DNA of 29,295 nt, from NCBI GenBank assembly GCA_002329365.1, contig DCUB01000004.1, positions 1 through 29,295 of the forward strand, in the 5' to 3' direction. Source of the stretch: Ruminococcaceae bacterium UBA1425 (GTDB lineage: Bacteria; Bacillota; Clostridia; Oscillospirales; Acutalibacteraceae). A program made the position numbers and the translations under genes. Below the pieces are notes generated by a model. The model was not told the DNA's origin, ran no database searches, and saw only the letters and a list, made by a program, of their open reading frames with translations. Below are positions 22,726 to 29,295 of this stretch, piece by piece. Position 1 is the stretch's first letter; every line of letters begins with the position of its first letter.

Positions 22726-23636
22726 TCCCTTATCTCCTTTCCCGTAATAGCGATAAACGCGTCGTCCATCGTTCCGTTTATAACCTCGAAGCCGGTTATA
22801 TAATCGCCGCAGTCGCGCAGGACAGGCAGTGCGTCAAGCGACGACTGTATCTGTACAACAGCCCTGTCGGCTGAAATCTCAAACGGAACGCCTCTTTGAC
22901 GAAGTATGTTTTTAACGGACTCCATGTCCCCGCACGAAAGGTAAAGCCTGTCGCTCGAATACTTTTCTTTTAGCTCCGCCGGTGTGCCCTTCGCGGCTAT
23001 ACGCCCGTCGTCGATTATTACGACATAGTCGGCGTTCGCCGCCTCCTCCATGTAGTGTGTGGTGAGGAAAATGGTCATGTCTGTTTCGCGCTGGAGCGTG
23101 CCTATGGTTTCCCAGACAAGCTTTCTTGTCTGCGGGTCAAGCCCCGTCGTCGGCTCGTCAAGAAACAGGATTTCGGGAGTGTTTACAAGAGCGCGCGCTA
23201 TGTCGCATCTCCTGCGCTGCCCTCCCGACAGCCTGCCGTACTGACGCGACAGCAGGTCTGAAATGCCTACCGTCTCCGCCGCGTTCCGCGCCGCCGCGTC
23301 GAGCTTTTTGCCCTTTAATCCGTACAGCGCACCGCGTGTCTTAAGATTTTCAAGCACCGTCAGGCGGTCGTCGAGCAGGTGGTCCTGAAACACCGCGCCG
23401 ATGATGCTCCTTATGGCGTCGTCGTCCGTGCCGAGAACCCTGCCGCCCACAGTAACCTCGCCGTCGTCCGCCTTTAAAAAGGTGCAGATGATGTCGATGG
23501 TCGTCGACTTTCCCGCGCCGTTCGGCCCGAGAAAGGCGAACAGCTTGCCCTTTTCAACATAGAAGTCGATTCCCTTTACGGCCTGCACGTCGCCGTAAGA
23601 TTTTTTTAAACCCCTAACAGTTATTATACGGGACAA
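22722..23636 (-). CDS. ABC transporter ATP-binding protein (multidrug/ABC-2 export type)
   Basis: A 304-aa cytoplasmic ATPase. Walker A is GPNGAGKST (residues 37-45), the signature is RLSGGQRRRCDIARAL, and Walker B is ILFLDEPTTGLD, followed by the H-loop FLTTH. The roughly 80-residue C-terminal extension is typical of the DrrA-like export subfamily. The inferred start is TTG at 23636, because GGAGGTGAT lies 8 bases upstream. The in-frame ATG at 23681 has no ribosome binding site and would put that site inside the coding region. First gene of a two-gene operon with the permease. Confidence 0.93.
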   Translation of the reverse strand: MSRIITVRGLKKSYGDVQAVKGIDFYVEKGKLFAFLGPNGAGKSTTIDIICTFLKADDGEVTVGGRVLGTDDDAIRSIIGAVFQDHLLDDRLTVLENLKTRGALYGLKGKKLDAAARNAAETVGISDLLSRQYGRLSGGQRRRCDIARALVNTPEILFLDEPTTGLDPQTRKLVWETIGTLQRETDMTIFLTTHYMEEAANADYVVIIDDGRIAAKGTPAELKEKYSSDRLYLSCGDMESVKNILRQRGVPFEISADRAVVQIQSSLDALPVLRDCGDYITGFEVINGTMDDAFIAITGKEIRE

Positions 23637-23949
23637 GTTTATCACCTCCGTTTGCTTTTTTGTTTTTTCGCCGTTAAACATATGGCATGCTTGACATTTT
23701 TTTATATTTCTTCTAAGATGTCGCTAAAAGAGTTTTCTTGCGCGGCGCGCCGTGTCCCTGCGACCCGATATCGTCAAAAGCACGAAATTGTAGGAGTCGG
23801 CGTCCTCGACGTCCCGTTTGTTGCCATTTATAATGCGTTTAATATCCGGGACGACAGTGGGCGTCGTCCCCTACATCTTGCTTTACATCACAAATATGTC
23901 TGAGTCAGGATAAAGGTGTTACAGATTGCCGCAGGAGGGTTGTGAGAAA
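23637..23949. other. 313-base divergent spacer with promoter and repeat remnants
   Basis: No believable gene. It holds a plus-strand promoter (23691-23719), a decayed GGCGTCCTCGACGTCCC element (about 23799-23815), and GGGACGAC/GTCGTCCC (23848-23870), an 8-base inverted repeat followed by CCTAC like other intergenic repeats here. Confidence 0.6.
23691..23719 (+). promoter_or_regulatory. promoter upstream of the 87-aa gene
   Basis: A perfect TTGACA, 17 bases, TAAGAT. It would give an unusually long leader of about 225 bases, containing the repeat remnants, before the ATG at 23950. Confidence 0.5.
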
Positions 23950-24213
23950 ATGAGCCGACTTACAGAGAAAACCGCGGACGGCGCCGTCGTCCTTGCCGAC
24001 GGCGTTGACGTTTCGGCTGCCGTTACAAAGCTTGCGCAGCTTGAAGACATGTACGACGCGCTTCTTACGGAGCTTAAAAAGGTCACAGACGATATCGAAA
24101 GGGAAAAGGCACGGGGCAAAACAAACTCCGTTACCCACAGGCAGCTTATTGCCGGCAAGCTCATGTGCATGAACCTTTTGAGCAGGTTTGAAACGTATCT
24201 TGGCGACTTATAG
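23950..24213 (+). CDS. 87-aa coiled-coil protein, phage-like N-terminus
   Basis: The N-terminal block SRLTEKTADGAVVLADG is like the opening of many short phage or integrated-element proteins (RLT...DG). The rest is helical and charged, with a likely coiled coil over residues about 28-55 (AQLEDMYDALLTELKKVTDD) and a final helix ending FETYLGDL. AGGAGGG lies 10 bases before ATG; an in-frame ATG 24 bases earlier lies upstream of that site. It has no clear operon partner. Function unknown; it may be a domesticated phage remnant. Confidence 0.65.
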   Translation: MSRLTEKTADGAVVLADGVDVSAAVTKLAQLEDMYDALLTELKKVTDDIEREKARGKTNSVTHRQLIAGKLMCMNLLSRFETYLGDL

Positions 24214-24313
24214 GCAATTCTGAAAAGATATTTCTGTTTAAAATATTTGTTAAAGAGAAAAAGGTTACGCTCTTGAAAGAGGCTGATAATTTACGGAACA
24301 TGTAATACGCGAA

Positions 24314-24787
24314 ATGCTGCCCTCGGACTGGGATGATATAAAGCTCATATACAAAAACGCCATCGACGAGGGTATATCAACCTTCCAGACGGAGTGTCCC
24401 TCTTTTGAAGAATGGGACAGCTCTCACATTAAGGACTGCCGCTTTGTTCTGACCGTCGGCGGCGAGATTGCCGGCTGGTGTGCGCTCAGCCAAACCTCCT
24501 CACGCGAAGCTTACAGGGGCGTCGTTGAGGTCAGCATTTATTTTAAAAATATATACAGAGGACAAGGCTTCGGGACAAAGCTTTTGGAACACCTCTGTGC
24601 CGAAAGCGAAGCACACGGATACTGGTGCCTGTATTCTTCGATATTTTCAATAAATGACGCAAGCATCCGTCTCCATGAAAAGTGCGGCTTCAGGCGCATC
24701 GGATACCGGGAAAACATCGCCCGTGACCGCTTCGGCGTATGGCGGGATACAGTTTTGTTTGAAAGGAGAAACACATACTATGGGTAA
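24314..24787 (+). CDS. GNAT-family N-acetyltransferase (phosphinothricin-acetyltransferase-like)
   Basis: A 157-aa acetyl-CoA-dependent acyltransferase. The acetyl-CoA loop is YRGQGFGTKLL (residues about 77-87), after the strand VVEVSIYF; HEKCGFRRIGYRE is the C-terminal motif, and the protein resembles the Pat/MnaT subgroup that acetylates small amines or amino-acid analogues. The start is odd: the family's opening VIREMLPSDW includes four residues (VIRE) encoded in frame just before the first ATG, and no ribosome binding site precedes that ATG. An unusual start such as ATA at 24305, or a mutated start, is possible. It overlaps the next gene by eight bases. Confidence 0.8.
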   Translation: MLPSDWDDIKLIYKNAIDEGISTFQTECPSFEEWDSSHIKDCRFVLTVGGEIAGWCALSQTSSREAYRGVVEVSIYFKNIYRGQGFGTKLLEHLCAESEAHGYWCLYSSIFSINDASIRLHEKCGFRRIGYRENIARDRFGVWRDTVLFERRNTYYG

Positions 24788-25046
24788 ACTGTCGGAGCTT
24801 CCGAATATCGGAAAAGAGATTGAAAGACAATTAAACGAGGTAAACATAACAACAGCCGAAGAGCTTAGGGCCGTCGGCGCGGAGCAGGCATGGCTGCGGA
24901 TTCAGAAAATCGACAGCTCCGCGTGCATAAACCGGCTGATGGGGCTTGAGGGCGCCGTCTGCGGCGTTAAAAAGGCGTTTCTGCCCGATGAGCGCAAGGC
25001 AGAGCTTAAAGAGTTTTATAACCGGCACAAAATTCCCCGCCGTTAA
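24780..25046 (+). CDS. stand-alone TfoX C-terminal-domain protein
   Basis: An 88-aa protein that is just the TfoX_C domain: LSELPNIGKEIERQLNEVNI (a helix-hairpin-helix-like opening), TAEELRAVGAEQAWLRI, then GLEGAVCGV and LPDERKAELKEFY. In Gammaproteobacteria the full TfoX regulates competence; single-domain forms are common in Firmicutes, with unknown role, and HhH-type folds often touch DNA. ATG at 24780 lies inside the end of the GNAT gene, with AGGAG 11 bases upstream, so the two are translated together. Its stop faces the aldo/keto reductase stop, 15 bases away. Confidence 0.88.
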   Translation: MGKLSELPNIGKEIERQLNEVNITTAEELRAVGAEQAWLRIQKIDSSACINRLMGLEGAVCGVKKAFLPDERKAELKEFYNRHKIPRR

Positions 25047-25061
25047 TTTAAGTCGTGATTT

Positions 25062-25922
25062 TTACAGCGAGTCCGCGGGAGCCTCCTCGGGGTAAAAGCC
25101 GCTCATGCCCGACGGGGGCATTGCCGTTATTACGCTCATGTCCTCGTCAGACAGCATAAAATCAAACACCTTTGTGTTTGACGCTATTCTGTCCTCGTGC
25201 GTTGATTTCGGCAGCGGGAGAACGCCGCTTTGCAGCGCGAATTTAATGCATATTTGCGCGACTGTTTTTCCGTATTTTTCGGCGATATTTTTAAGCGTTT
25301 TATCCCCGAGCATTCTGCCGCAGCCGAGCGGCGACCATGCCTCAACGAGAATATCATGCTCCCTGCACCAGTTTACACAATCCCACTGGCAATAGCCCGG
25401 GTGAAACTCTATCTGGTTTACCGTAGGTCTTATTTCCGCCGTTTCCGATAACGCAGCGAGATGTTCGGGCAAAAAATTGCTAACGCCGATAGCGCGGATT
25501 TTTCCGTCGCGGTAAAGCTTTTCAAAGCCGCGCCAGGTGGAGGCGTTTGTTTCCTTCCAGTTTTTGTCCGCCTTTTCGACGGCCGGCCAGTGAATAAGGT
25601 ATAGGTCAAGATAGTCTGTTTTCAGCCTTTTTAATGAGGCTTCCGCCGCCGCAATCGTTTTTTCATAGCCGCGCTCCGAAACCCAGTGCTTTGTCGTTAA
25701 GAAAATTTCCTCGCGGCTTATTCCGCCCGCTTTCATTCCGTCGCCGACGCTTTCCTCGTTTCCGTAAATGGCGGCGGTGTCAATGTGGCGGTAGCCGTGT
25801 TTAAGCGCCGCTATAACGCTGTTTTTTGCAGTTTCTCCCGACGGCGTCTGCCATGTGCCGAAGCCTATGCAGGGAATTTCAACTCCGTTGTTCAGGGTGT
25901 ACGCGTCTGTAAGCTTGTTCAT
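25062..25922 (-). CDS. aldo/keto reductase
   Basis: A 286-aa NADPH-dependent oxidoreductase with a TIM-barrel fold. The catalytic tetrad is visible: D48 and Y53 (HIDTAAIYGNE), K78 (TTKHW) and H111 (YLIHWP). The C-terminal KSTHEDRI motif binds the cofactor phosphate. It reduces aldehydes or ketones; the specific substrate is unknown. AAGGAG lies 8 bases before ATG. It is the third gene of a glycyl radical enzyme operon, 21 bases after the activase, which suggests it may handle the carbonyl product of that enzyme. A general detoxifying role is also possible. Confidence 0.93.
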   Translation of the reverse strand: MNKLTDAYTLNNGVEIPCIGFGTWQTPSGETAKNSVIAALKHGYRHIDTAAIYGNEESVGDGMKAGGISREEIFLTTKHWVSERGYEKTIAAAEASLKRLKTDYLDLYLIHWPAVEKADKNWKETNASTWRGFEKLYRDGKIRAIGVSNFLPEHLAALSETAEIRPTVNQIEFHPGYCQWDCVNWCREHDILVEAWSPLGCGRMLGDKTLKNIAEKYGKTVAQICIKFALQSGVLPLPKSTHEDRIASNTKVFDFMLSDEDMSVITAMPPSGMSGFYPEEAPADSL

Positions 25923-25943
25923 GCTGAGGTCTCCTTTTCAATA

Positions 25944-26837
25944 TTATGCAAGCGAAATATTATCAACGCCCGCCGAGCGCAGAAACGAAAGCCACCGAAG
26001 TGCCTCCTCCTCCGTCGCGTCACGCGGCGGAGCTTTATATACGCATGAAAGCGCCTGCGCTTTTCCCGAGCCTAACACATGATATTTCATAATTTCCGCC
26101 CGACGGCAGACGCCCTCGTGTTCCTTTAAGAACTCGGCGAGTACCGAAAGGTCGCTGTCGGAGTCGTTCAGCCCTGGAACAAGAGGAAGCCGCAGGACTA
26201 TCCTCGCTTTTTGCTTTATAAGAGCCGAAAGGTTTTTTAAAATCAGGCCGTTTGAACCGCCTGTCAGCCGCCTGTGCTTTTCGTCGTCGAGCGCCTTTAT
26301 GTCATAGTAAAACTCCGCGCCGAGCGACGCCGCCTTTAAAAAGAACTCCGTATCCCCGAAGCCGCTTGTTTCAATCACGGTTGAGATTCCCTCGCGATTG
26401 GCGATTTCGCAAAGCTCCAGAACTCCTTCCGGCTGGAATGCCGGTTCGCCGCCCGAAACCGTTAAGCCTCCTCCGCCCGCGAAGAAAATTTTATCCCTTA
26501 AAACCTCCGCCATTATCGTTTGGGCTTCGTCCTCCGTGCCACATATTTCGTTGGCGTCGAAAAGGCAGACTTCTGCGCATTCGCCGCACGCTTTGCACCG
26601 CCCGCGCGAGACGGATATTTTGCCGCCGTCAACCTCCCGCGCGTCGCAAAGTCCCAAGCACTGTTTGCAGCCGACGCATTTTTCAGATAAAAACATCAGC
26701 TCTTTTTCCGCTTTTTGCGATTCAGGGTTGTGGCACCAGACGCAGCGCAGAGGGCAGCCCTTTAAAAACACCGTCGTGCGTATCCCGTCGCCGTCGTGAA
26801 GGCAGAACCTTTGAATGTTAAAGTATGAAAGCTTCAT
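25944..26837 (-). CDS. glycyl radical enzyme activating protein (radical SAM)
   Basis: A 297-aa activase that makes the glycyl radical on its partner enzyme using S-adenosylmethionine. The radical SAM cluster motif is C28-PLR-C32-VW-C35. Two ferredoxin-like clusters follow: C54/C57/C60/C64 and C81/C84/C87/C91. This insert is typical of activases for non-PFL enzymes such as diol dehydratases and decarboxylases, and is lacking in PflA. The GGGLTVSGGEPAFQ motif is present. It starts only two bases after the glycyl radical enzyme stop with no clear ribosome binding site, so its translation is probably coupled. Confidence 0.93.
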   Translation of the reverse strand: MKLSYFNIQRFCLHDGDGIRTTVFLKGCPLRCVWCHNPESQKAEKELMFLSEKCVGCKQCLGLCDAREVDGGKISVSRGRCKACGECAEVCLFDANEICGTEDEAQTIMAEVLRDKIFFAGGGGLTVSGGEPAFQPEGVLELCEIANREGISTVIETSGFGDTEFFLKAASLGAEFYYDIKALDDEKHRRLTGGSNGLILKNLSALIKQKARIVLRLPLVPGLNDSDSDLSVLAEFLKEHEGVCRRAEIMKYHVLGSGKAQALSCVYKAPPRDATEEEALRWLSFLRSAGVDNISLA

Positions 26838-26839
26838 AA

Positions 26840-29020
26840 TTAAAAGGCAAACGTCGTGCGGTCGATTACGTTTTGCTGCAGCTCCTTTGTGAGTTTCCAG
26901 AAATATTCGCTGTAACCGCCGACGCGGACAATAAGGTTTTTATATTTTTCGGGCTCCTTCTGCGCGGCTTTCAGCGTTTCCCTGTCAAGGACGTTTATTG
27001 AAAGCTGCTGTCCGCCTCCGGCGAAATAAGCTTTTGCAAGCTGCAGAAACGCTTCTTTGCCCTTTTTTGTGTCAAACAGCGCTTTGTCAAACTTCATCTG
27101 CGCCACAAAGCCGGAGCAGGCAAGGCTCTGGTCGTATTTAAGCATGGAAAGAAGCGACGCCGTCGGTCCCTTAACGTCGTTTCCGGGCGTTGCCGCTATG
27201 CTGTCGGCATAATTCGTTTCGCAGTTTCTTTTTCCGTTCGGCAGAGCCGCCGTTTTCATGGCGTTGTCGGCCGCCCTGTTGAAGGTGCTGCAGCCGCCCG
27301 TATAGACGCCGCCCCTGAAGGTGTTTTTTGTGTTGAGATATTTAAAAAAGTAATCAGTAATCGCGGCGCAAAGCCCGTCGACTTCCTCGTTATCGTTTCC
27401 GAACTTCGGGCAGGAGGCGAAATCGTGTCGCAACCGTTCATAGCCGTCATAATCGTTTTCGAGCGCTTCTATAAGCCCGCTCATTGTGTAACGCTTTTTA
27501 TCAAAAACCAAAAGCTTTATAGCGTAAAGCGAGTCCGCCGTGTCGGCTATTCCCTCTGCCAATATCTGCCCGTGACCGTAAAGAGGGCCGCCCCATTTAT
27601 AATCGCGCCCTTTTTCAAGGCAGCCCTGAATTAGGCAGGAGCGCAAAGGGTTGGGCGCAAAGCGCGCGTATGCCTCCTGCGACGCGTTTGCCATTCGGAC
27701 AGCCGCGTCTGTTATGCTTTCAAGCCGCAGATAAAAAAGCTTTAAAAAATCGTCGAAGGTTTTACATTCGCGGGGGTCGCCTATCTGCTGTGAAACAAGC
27801 TCCGTGCCGCCCGCCGCAAAGTCGTAGCCGTTGTGGAGCGTCAGCTCCAGCACCTTGCCTAAGTTTACCTCGCCGTCCTCAAGCCCCATATGCGACTTGC
27901 CCATTATGTCAATCTGATTGCAGCCGTTCATGCAGTAGTCGCGGCTGTCATGTGGGGGTATCCCTATTTTCTCAAGAGCGGGGCAGACGCACTCGTCGTT
28001 ATACAGCGCGGGCATGCCGATACCCGCGGCTATGCAGTCTGTAGCCTTCGCAAAAAGCGCGTCGGGCGTGCCCTTGTGAACGCGCATTGTGATGTTCGGC
28101 GTGTTGTATTTATACTTTAAGGCAAGTTCAAGAATAAGGTAGGAAAGCTCGTTTGTTTCGTCGTTGCCGTGCTCGTCGGAGCCTGATATGCACAGGTTCC
28201 ATGCGCGCTCGTTGTTCATTGCCTGCCACAGCCGCTCCGTTATGCTTTCCCTGTCGTCTGCGGGGCTTTTGCGGAAAAAATCTATCATAAATCGGTCGAA
28301 CCGCCCGGGCGAATCGACGCCGTCAAGCGTAAAATACATCCAGAACATCATTACGGCCGAATACATGTCGTAAGCCGGCTCCATGGGTATGCGGCGGAAG
28401 GTTTCGGCTATTCTCCTATACTCCGCCTTTTTTTCGATGTCGCCCTCTGTCCTTTCGCGTTTTAAAGCCTCTGCGGCAATCCTTTTTCCGACAACGTCCA
28501 GCGAATCCATCGCGATTAAAGCGGCGTTATAAAAGCCGTCGCGGCCCTTATTTTTTTCGCGGCATTCCTCTATAAGCCTTCTTATGCCGTTTGTGCCTGA
28601 ATGCAGGAATCTGTCATAATCCGGGTTCGCGTGACCGCCCCAGCCGCCGCCCCAGCAGGCGGATATGTCCCGAAGCCTCAGGTCAGCGCCCGTACACATT
28701 GAACGGTAGCGGTAATCGGTGACAAATGTACTCATCTGTTGCCGTATTTCCTGCAGCTCCTTCGCGTTTTCGGGGTATTCGGCAAAAAGCTCTTCAAATC
28801 TTGCCCGGTCCATAAAAATTCCGCTGCCGAAGCGGTAGCCTACGGCTCCGTTTTCGGCTATGTACTCCACAGTCGGAAGCATGCAGTTTTCGGGAAAACT
28901 TATCGGCAGATATTTTGCCGCCTCGAGCATTCCGTAAGCTACCCGCTCGTTCATGGATAAACCGCGGTGCACGAGAAAAGCCCTTGAAAACGGCTCCGCC
29001 TCAAAGTTGTACTTTTTCAT
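26840..29020 (-). CDS. glycyl radical enzyme of unassigned class (PFL-like family)
   Basis: A 726-aa anaerobic enzyme of the pyruvate formate-lyase superfamily. The C-terminal glycyl radical motif is RVGGYSEYF, radical at G702, and the family tail KLTKELQQNVIDRTTF follows. The active-site cysteine is probably C367 in DYCMNGCNQIDIMG. It aligns with the GCVE loop of diol dehydratases, decarboxylases and choline lyase, but Val-Glu is replaced by Asn-Gln; PFL has Cys-Cys. The core blocks NDETNELSYLILE and GLEDGEVNLGKVLELTLHNG confirm the fold. The substrate cannot be assigned. GGGAG lies 11 bases before ATG at 29020; the longer open frame crosses the promoter. First gene of an operon with activase and aldo/keto reductase. 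Confidence 0.92.
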   Translation of the reverse strand: MKKYNFEAEPFSRAFLVHRGLSMNERVAYGMLEAAKYLPISFPENCMLPTVEYIAENGAVGYRFGSGIFMDRARFEELFAEYPENAKELQEIRQQMSTFVTDYRYRSMCTGADLRLRDISACWGGGWGGHANPDYDRFLHSGTNGIRRLIEECREKNKGRDGFYNAALIAMDSLDVVGKRIAAEALKRERTEGDIEKKAEYRRIAETFRRIPMEPAYDMYSAVMMFWMYFTLDGVDSPGRFDRFMIDFFRKSPADDRESITERLWQAMNNERAWNLCISGSDEHGNDETNELSYLILELALKYKYNTPNITMRVHKGTPDALFAKATDCIAAGIGMPALYNDECVCPALEKIGIPPHDSRDYCMNGCNQIDIMGKSHMGLEDGEVNLGKVLELTLHNGYDFAAGGTELVSQQIGDPRECKTFDDFLKLFYLRLESITDAAVRMANASQEAYARFAPNPLRSCLIQGCLEKGRDYKWGGPLYGHGQILAEGIADTADSLYAIKLLVFDKKRYTMSGLIEALENDYDGYERLRHDFASCPKFGNDNEEVDGLCAAITDYFFKYLNTKNTFRGGVYTGGCSTFNRAADNAMKTAALPNGKRNCETNYADSIAATPGNDVKGPTASLLSMLKYDQSLACSGFVAQMKFDKALFDTKKGKEAFLQLAKAYFAGGGQQLSINVLDRETLKAAQKEPEKYKNLIVRVGGYSEYFWKLTKELQQNVIDRTTFAF

Positions 29021-29048
29021 TATGCATGTCTCCCGTCCGCCTTTTGTG

Positions 29049-29066
29049 CTGTGAAAATTTTTACAA
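29049..29066. promoter_or_regulatory. Rex-like palindrome in the glycyl radical enzyme leader
   Basis: CTGTGAAAATTTTTACAA matches the redox-repressor Rex pattern TTGTGAANNNNTTCACAA at 12 of 14 defined positions. It lies about +6 to +23 from the predicted start of transcription, a repressing position. A Crp/Fnr-type site is an alternative. Confidence 0.4.
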
Positions 29067-29078
29067 ATACACATGAAA

Positions 29079-29107
29079 ATTTTAGCATATCCCTTTACCG
29101 TTTTCAA
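29079..29107 (-). promoter_or_regulatory. promoter of the glycyl radical enzyme operon
   Basis: On the reverse strand: TTGAAA, 17 bases, TAAAAT, with TGC directly before the -10 (extended type). The predicted transcript starts near 29072. Confidence 0.65.
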
Positions 29108-29155
29108 TATAATTTTCGTTTCGGCTTTGCTTCCAAATATTTTACGTCAAAAAAC

Positions 29156-29184
29156 TTGCATTTTGCGATACAATATATTATAAT
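29156..29184 (+). promoter_or_regulatory. ffs: promoter of the SRP RNA gene
   Basis: TTGCAT, exactly 17 bases, TATAAT; transcription expected near 29191. Strong, as suits a stable RNA gene. Confidence 0.75.
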
Positions 29185-29204
29185 GGTGAAGTAAATCTGT
29201 ATTT

Positions 29205-29295
29205 ATTGATAAAAGCAGGGCAAAGCTTTGTTTTGGTCATGTGGCGTGCGGGTCCTGTGCGGCGGAACGCTGCGAACCATGTCAGGCGGGGAACC
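29205..29295 (+). ncRNA. ffs: small signal recognition particle RNA (4.5S type), cut by the right edge
   Basis: This RNA binds Ffh and guides membrane proteins to the translocon. The diagnostic apical region is present: GAACCATGTCAGG, then CGG-GGAA-CC, which is helix 8 with its GGAA tetraloop. The window ends one or two bases before this stem closes. The earlier segment GGGTCCTGTGCGGCGG also matches the corresponding part of Bacillus scRNA as I recall it. No Alu-domain sequence is seen before it, so it is probably the small form of about 100 bases. The exact 5' end is uncertain, between about 29191 and 29212. Confidence 0.9.

Noticed and set aside
23652..23903. 83-codon plus-strand frame in the spacer after the ABC ATPase
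   Set aside because: Starts before the only good promoter and crosses repeat remnants; no coding signal.
26252..26821. 189-codon plus-strand frame opposite the activase
   Set aside because: Low-complexity Arg/Pro/Leu translation typical of an antisense shadow.

Overview
This window looks like chromosomal DNA of an anaerobic Gram-positive bacterium of the class Clostridia, probably an uncultured gut relative of the Oscillospirales or Christensenellales. The reasons are AGGAGG-type ribosome binding sites, TTGACA/TATAAT promoters, ywiB next to argS, yajC next to a TIGR04086 gene, a glycyl radical enzyme with its radical-SAM activase, and a small SRP RNA. The genus cannot be read from the sequence. 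No prophage, transposase, tRNA, rRNA or CRISPR array was seen.

Layout. At 1-1047 (minus) an unrecognised 294-aa gene leads into the first 46 codons of gyrB, which starts with TTG and runs off the left edge. At 1286-7225 (plus) one tightly packed operon reads ddl, glycosyltransferase 2, B12-type radical SAM, DUF1934 (YwiB-like), argS. At 7317-10045 a SEDS polymerase (FtsW/RodA type) overlaps a class B penicillin-binding protein, a peptidoglycan-synthesis pair that ends at a terminator. A 66-aa membrane-associated protein follows. At 10340-11629 (minus) are a four-cysteine protein, yajC and a TIGR04086 membrane protein. At 11759-13204 is a secreted or anchored serine beta-lactamase-fold hydrolase.

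At 13340-15431 a PnuC-like transporter and a beta-propeller glycosidase-like protein form one unit. A HAD hydrolase and a membrane protein lie on the minus strand (15536-16841), and an FAD-dependent oxidoreductase lies on the plus strand (17009-18775). At 18776-19840 are a bidirectional terminator, a 42-aa minus-strand membrane ORF, a pair of identical palindromes, and a broken DUF6273 gene. At 19997-21301 is an FAD oxidoreductase fused to a Rieske domain. At 21302-21870 is an island of inverted repeats with no gene. At 21871-23636 (minus) is an ABC-2 exporter. At 23950-25046 are a small coiled-coil protein, a GNAT acetyltransferase and a TfoX C-terminal-domain protein.

At 25062-29020 (minus) is the most interesting unit: a glycyl radical enzyme, its activase and an aldo/keto reductase in one operon. 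The residues after the presumed active-site cysteine do not match the usual GCVE motif. A Rex-like palindrome lies just downstream of its promoter. A strong divergent promoter at 29156 drives the SRP RNA, which is cut by the right edge inside its GGAA tetraloop hairpin.

Three inferred starts are TTG codons: gyrB, the ABC ATPase and the DUF6273 remnant. Each has a good ribosome binding site. A family of short intergenic hairpins (GGAACGGTC...GACCGTTCC and GAACGCA...TGCGTTC) recurs between genes, and one copy also forms the ABC operon terminator.
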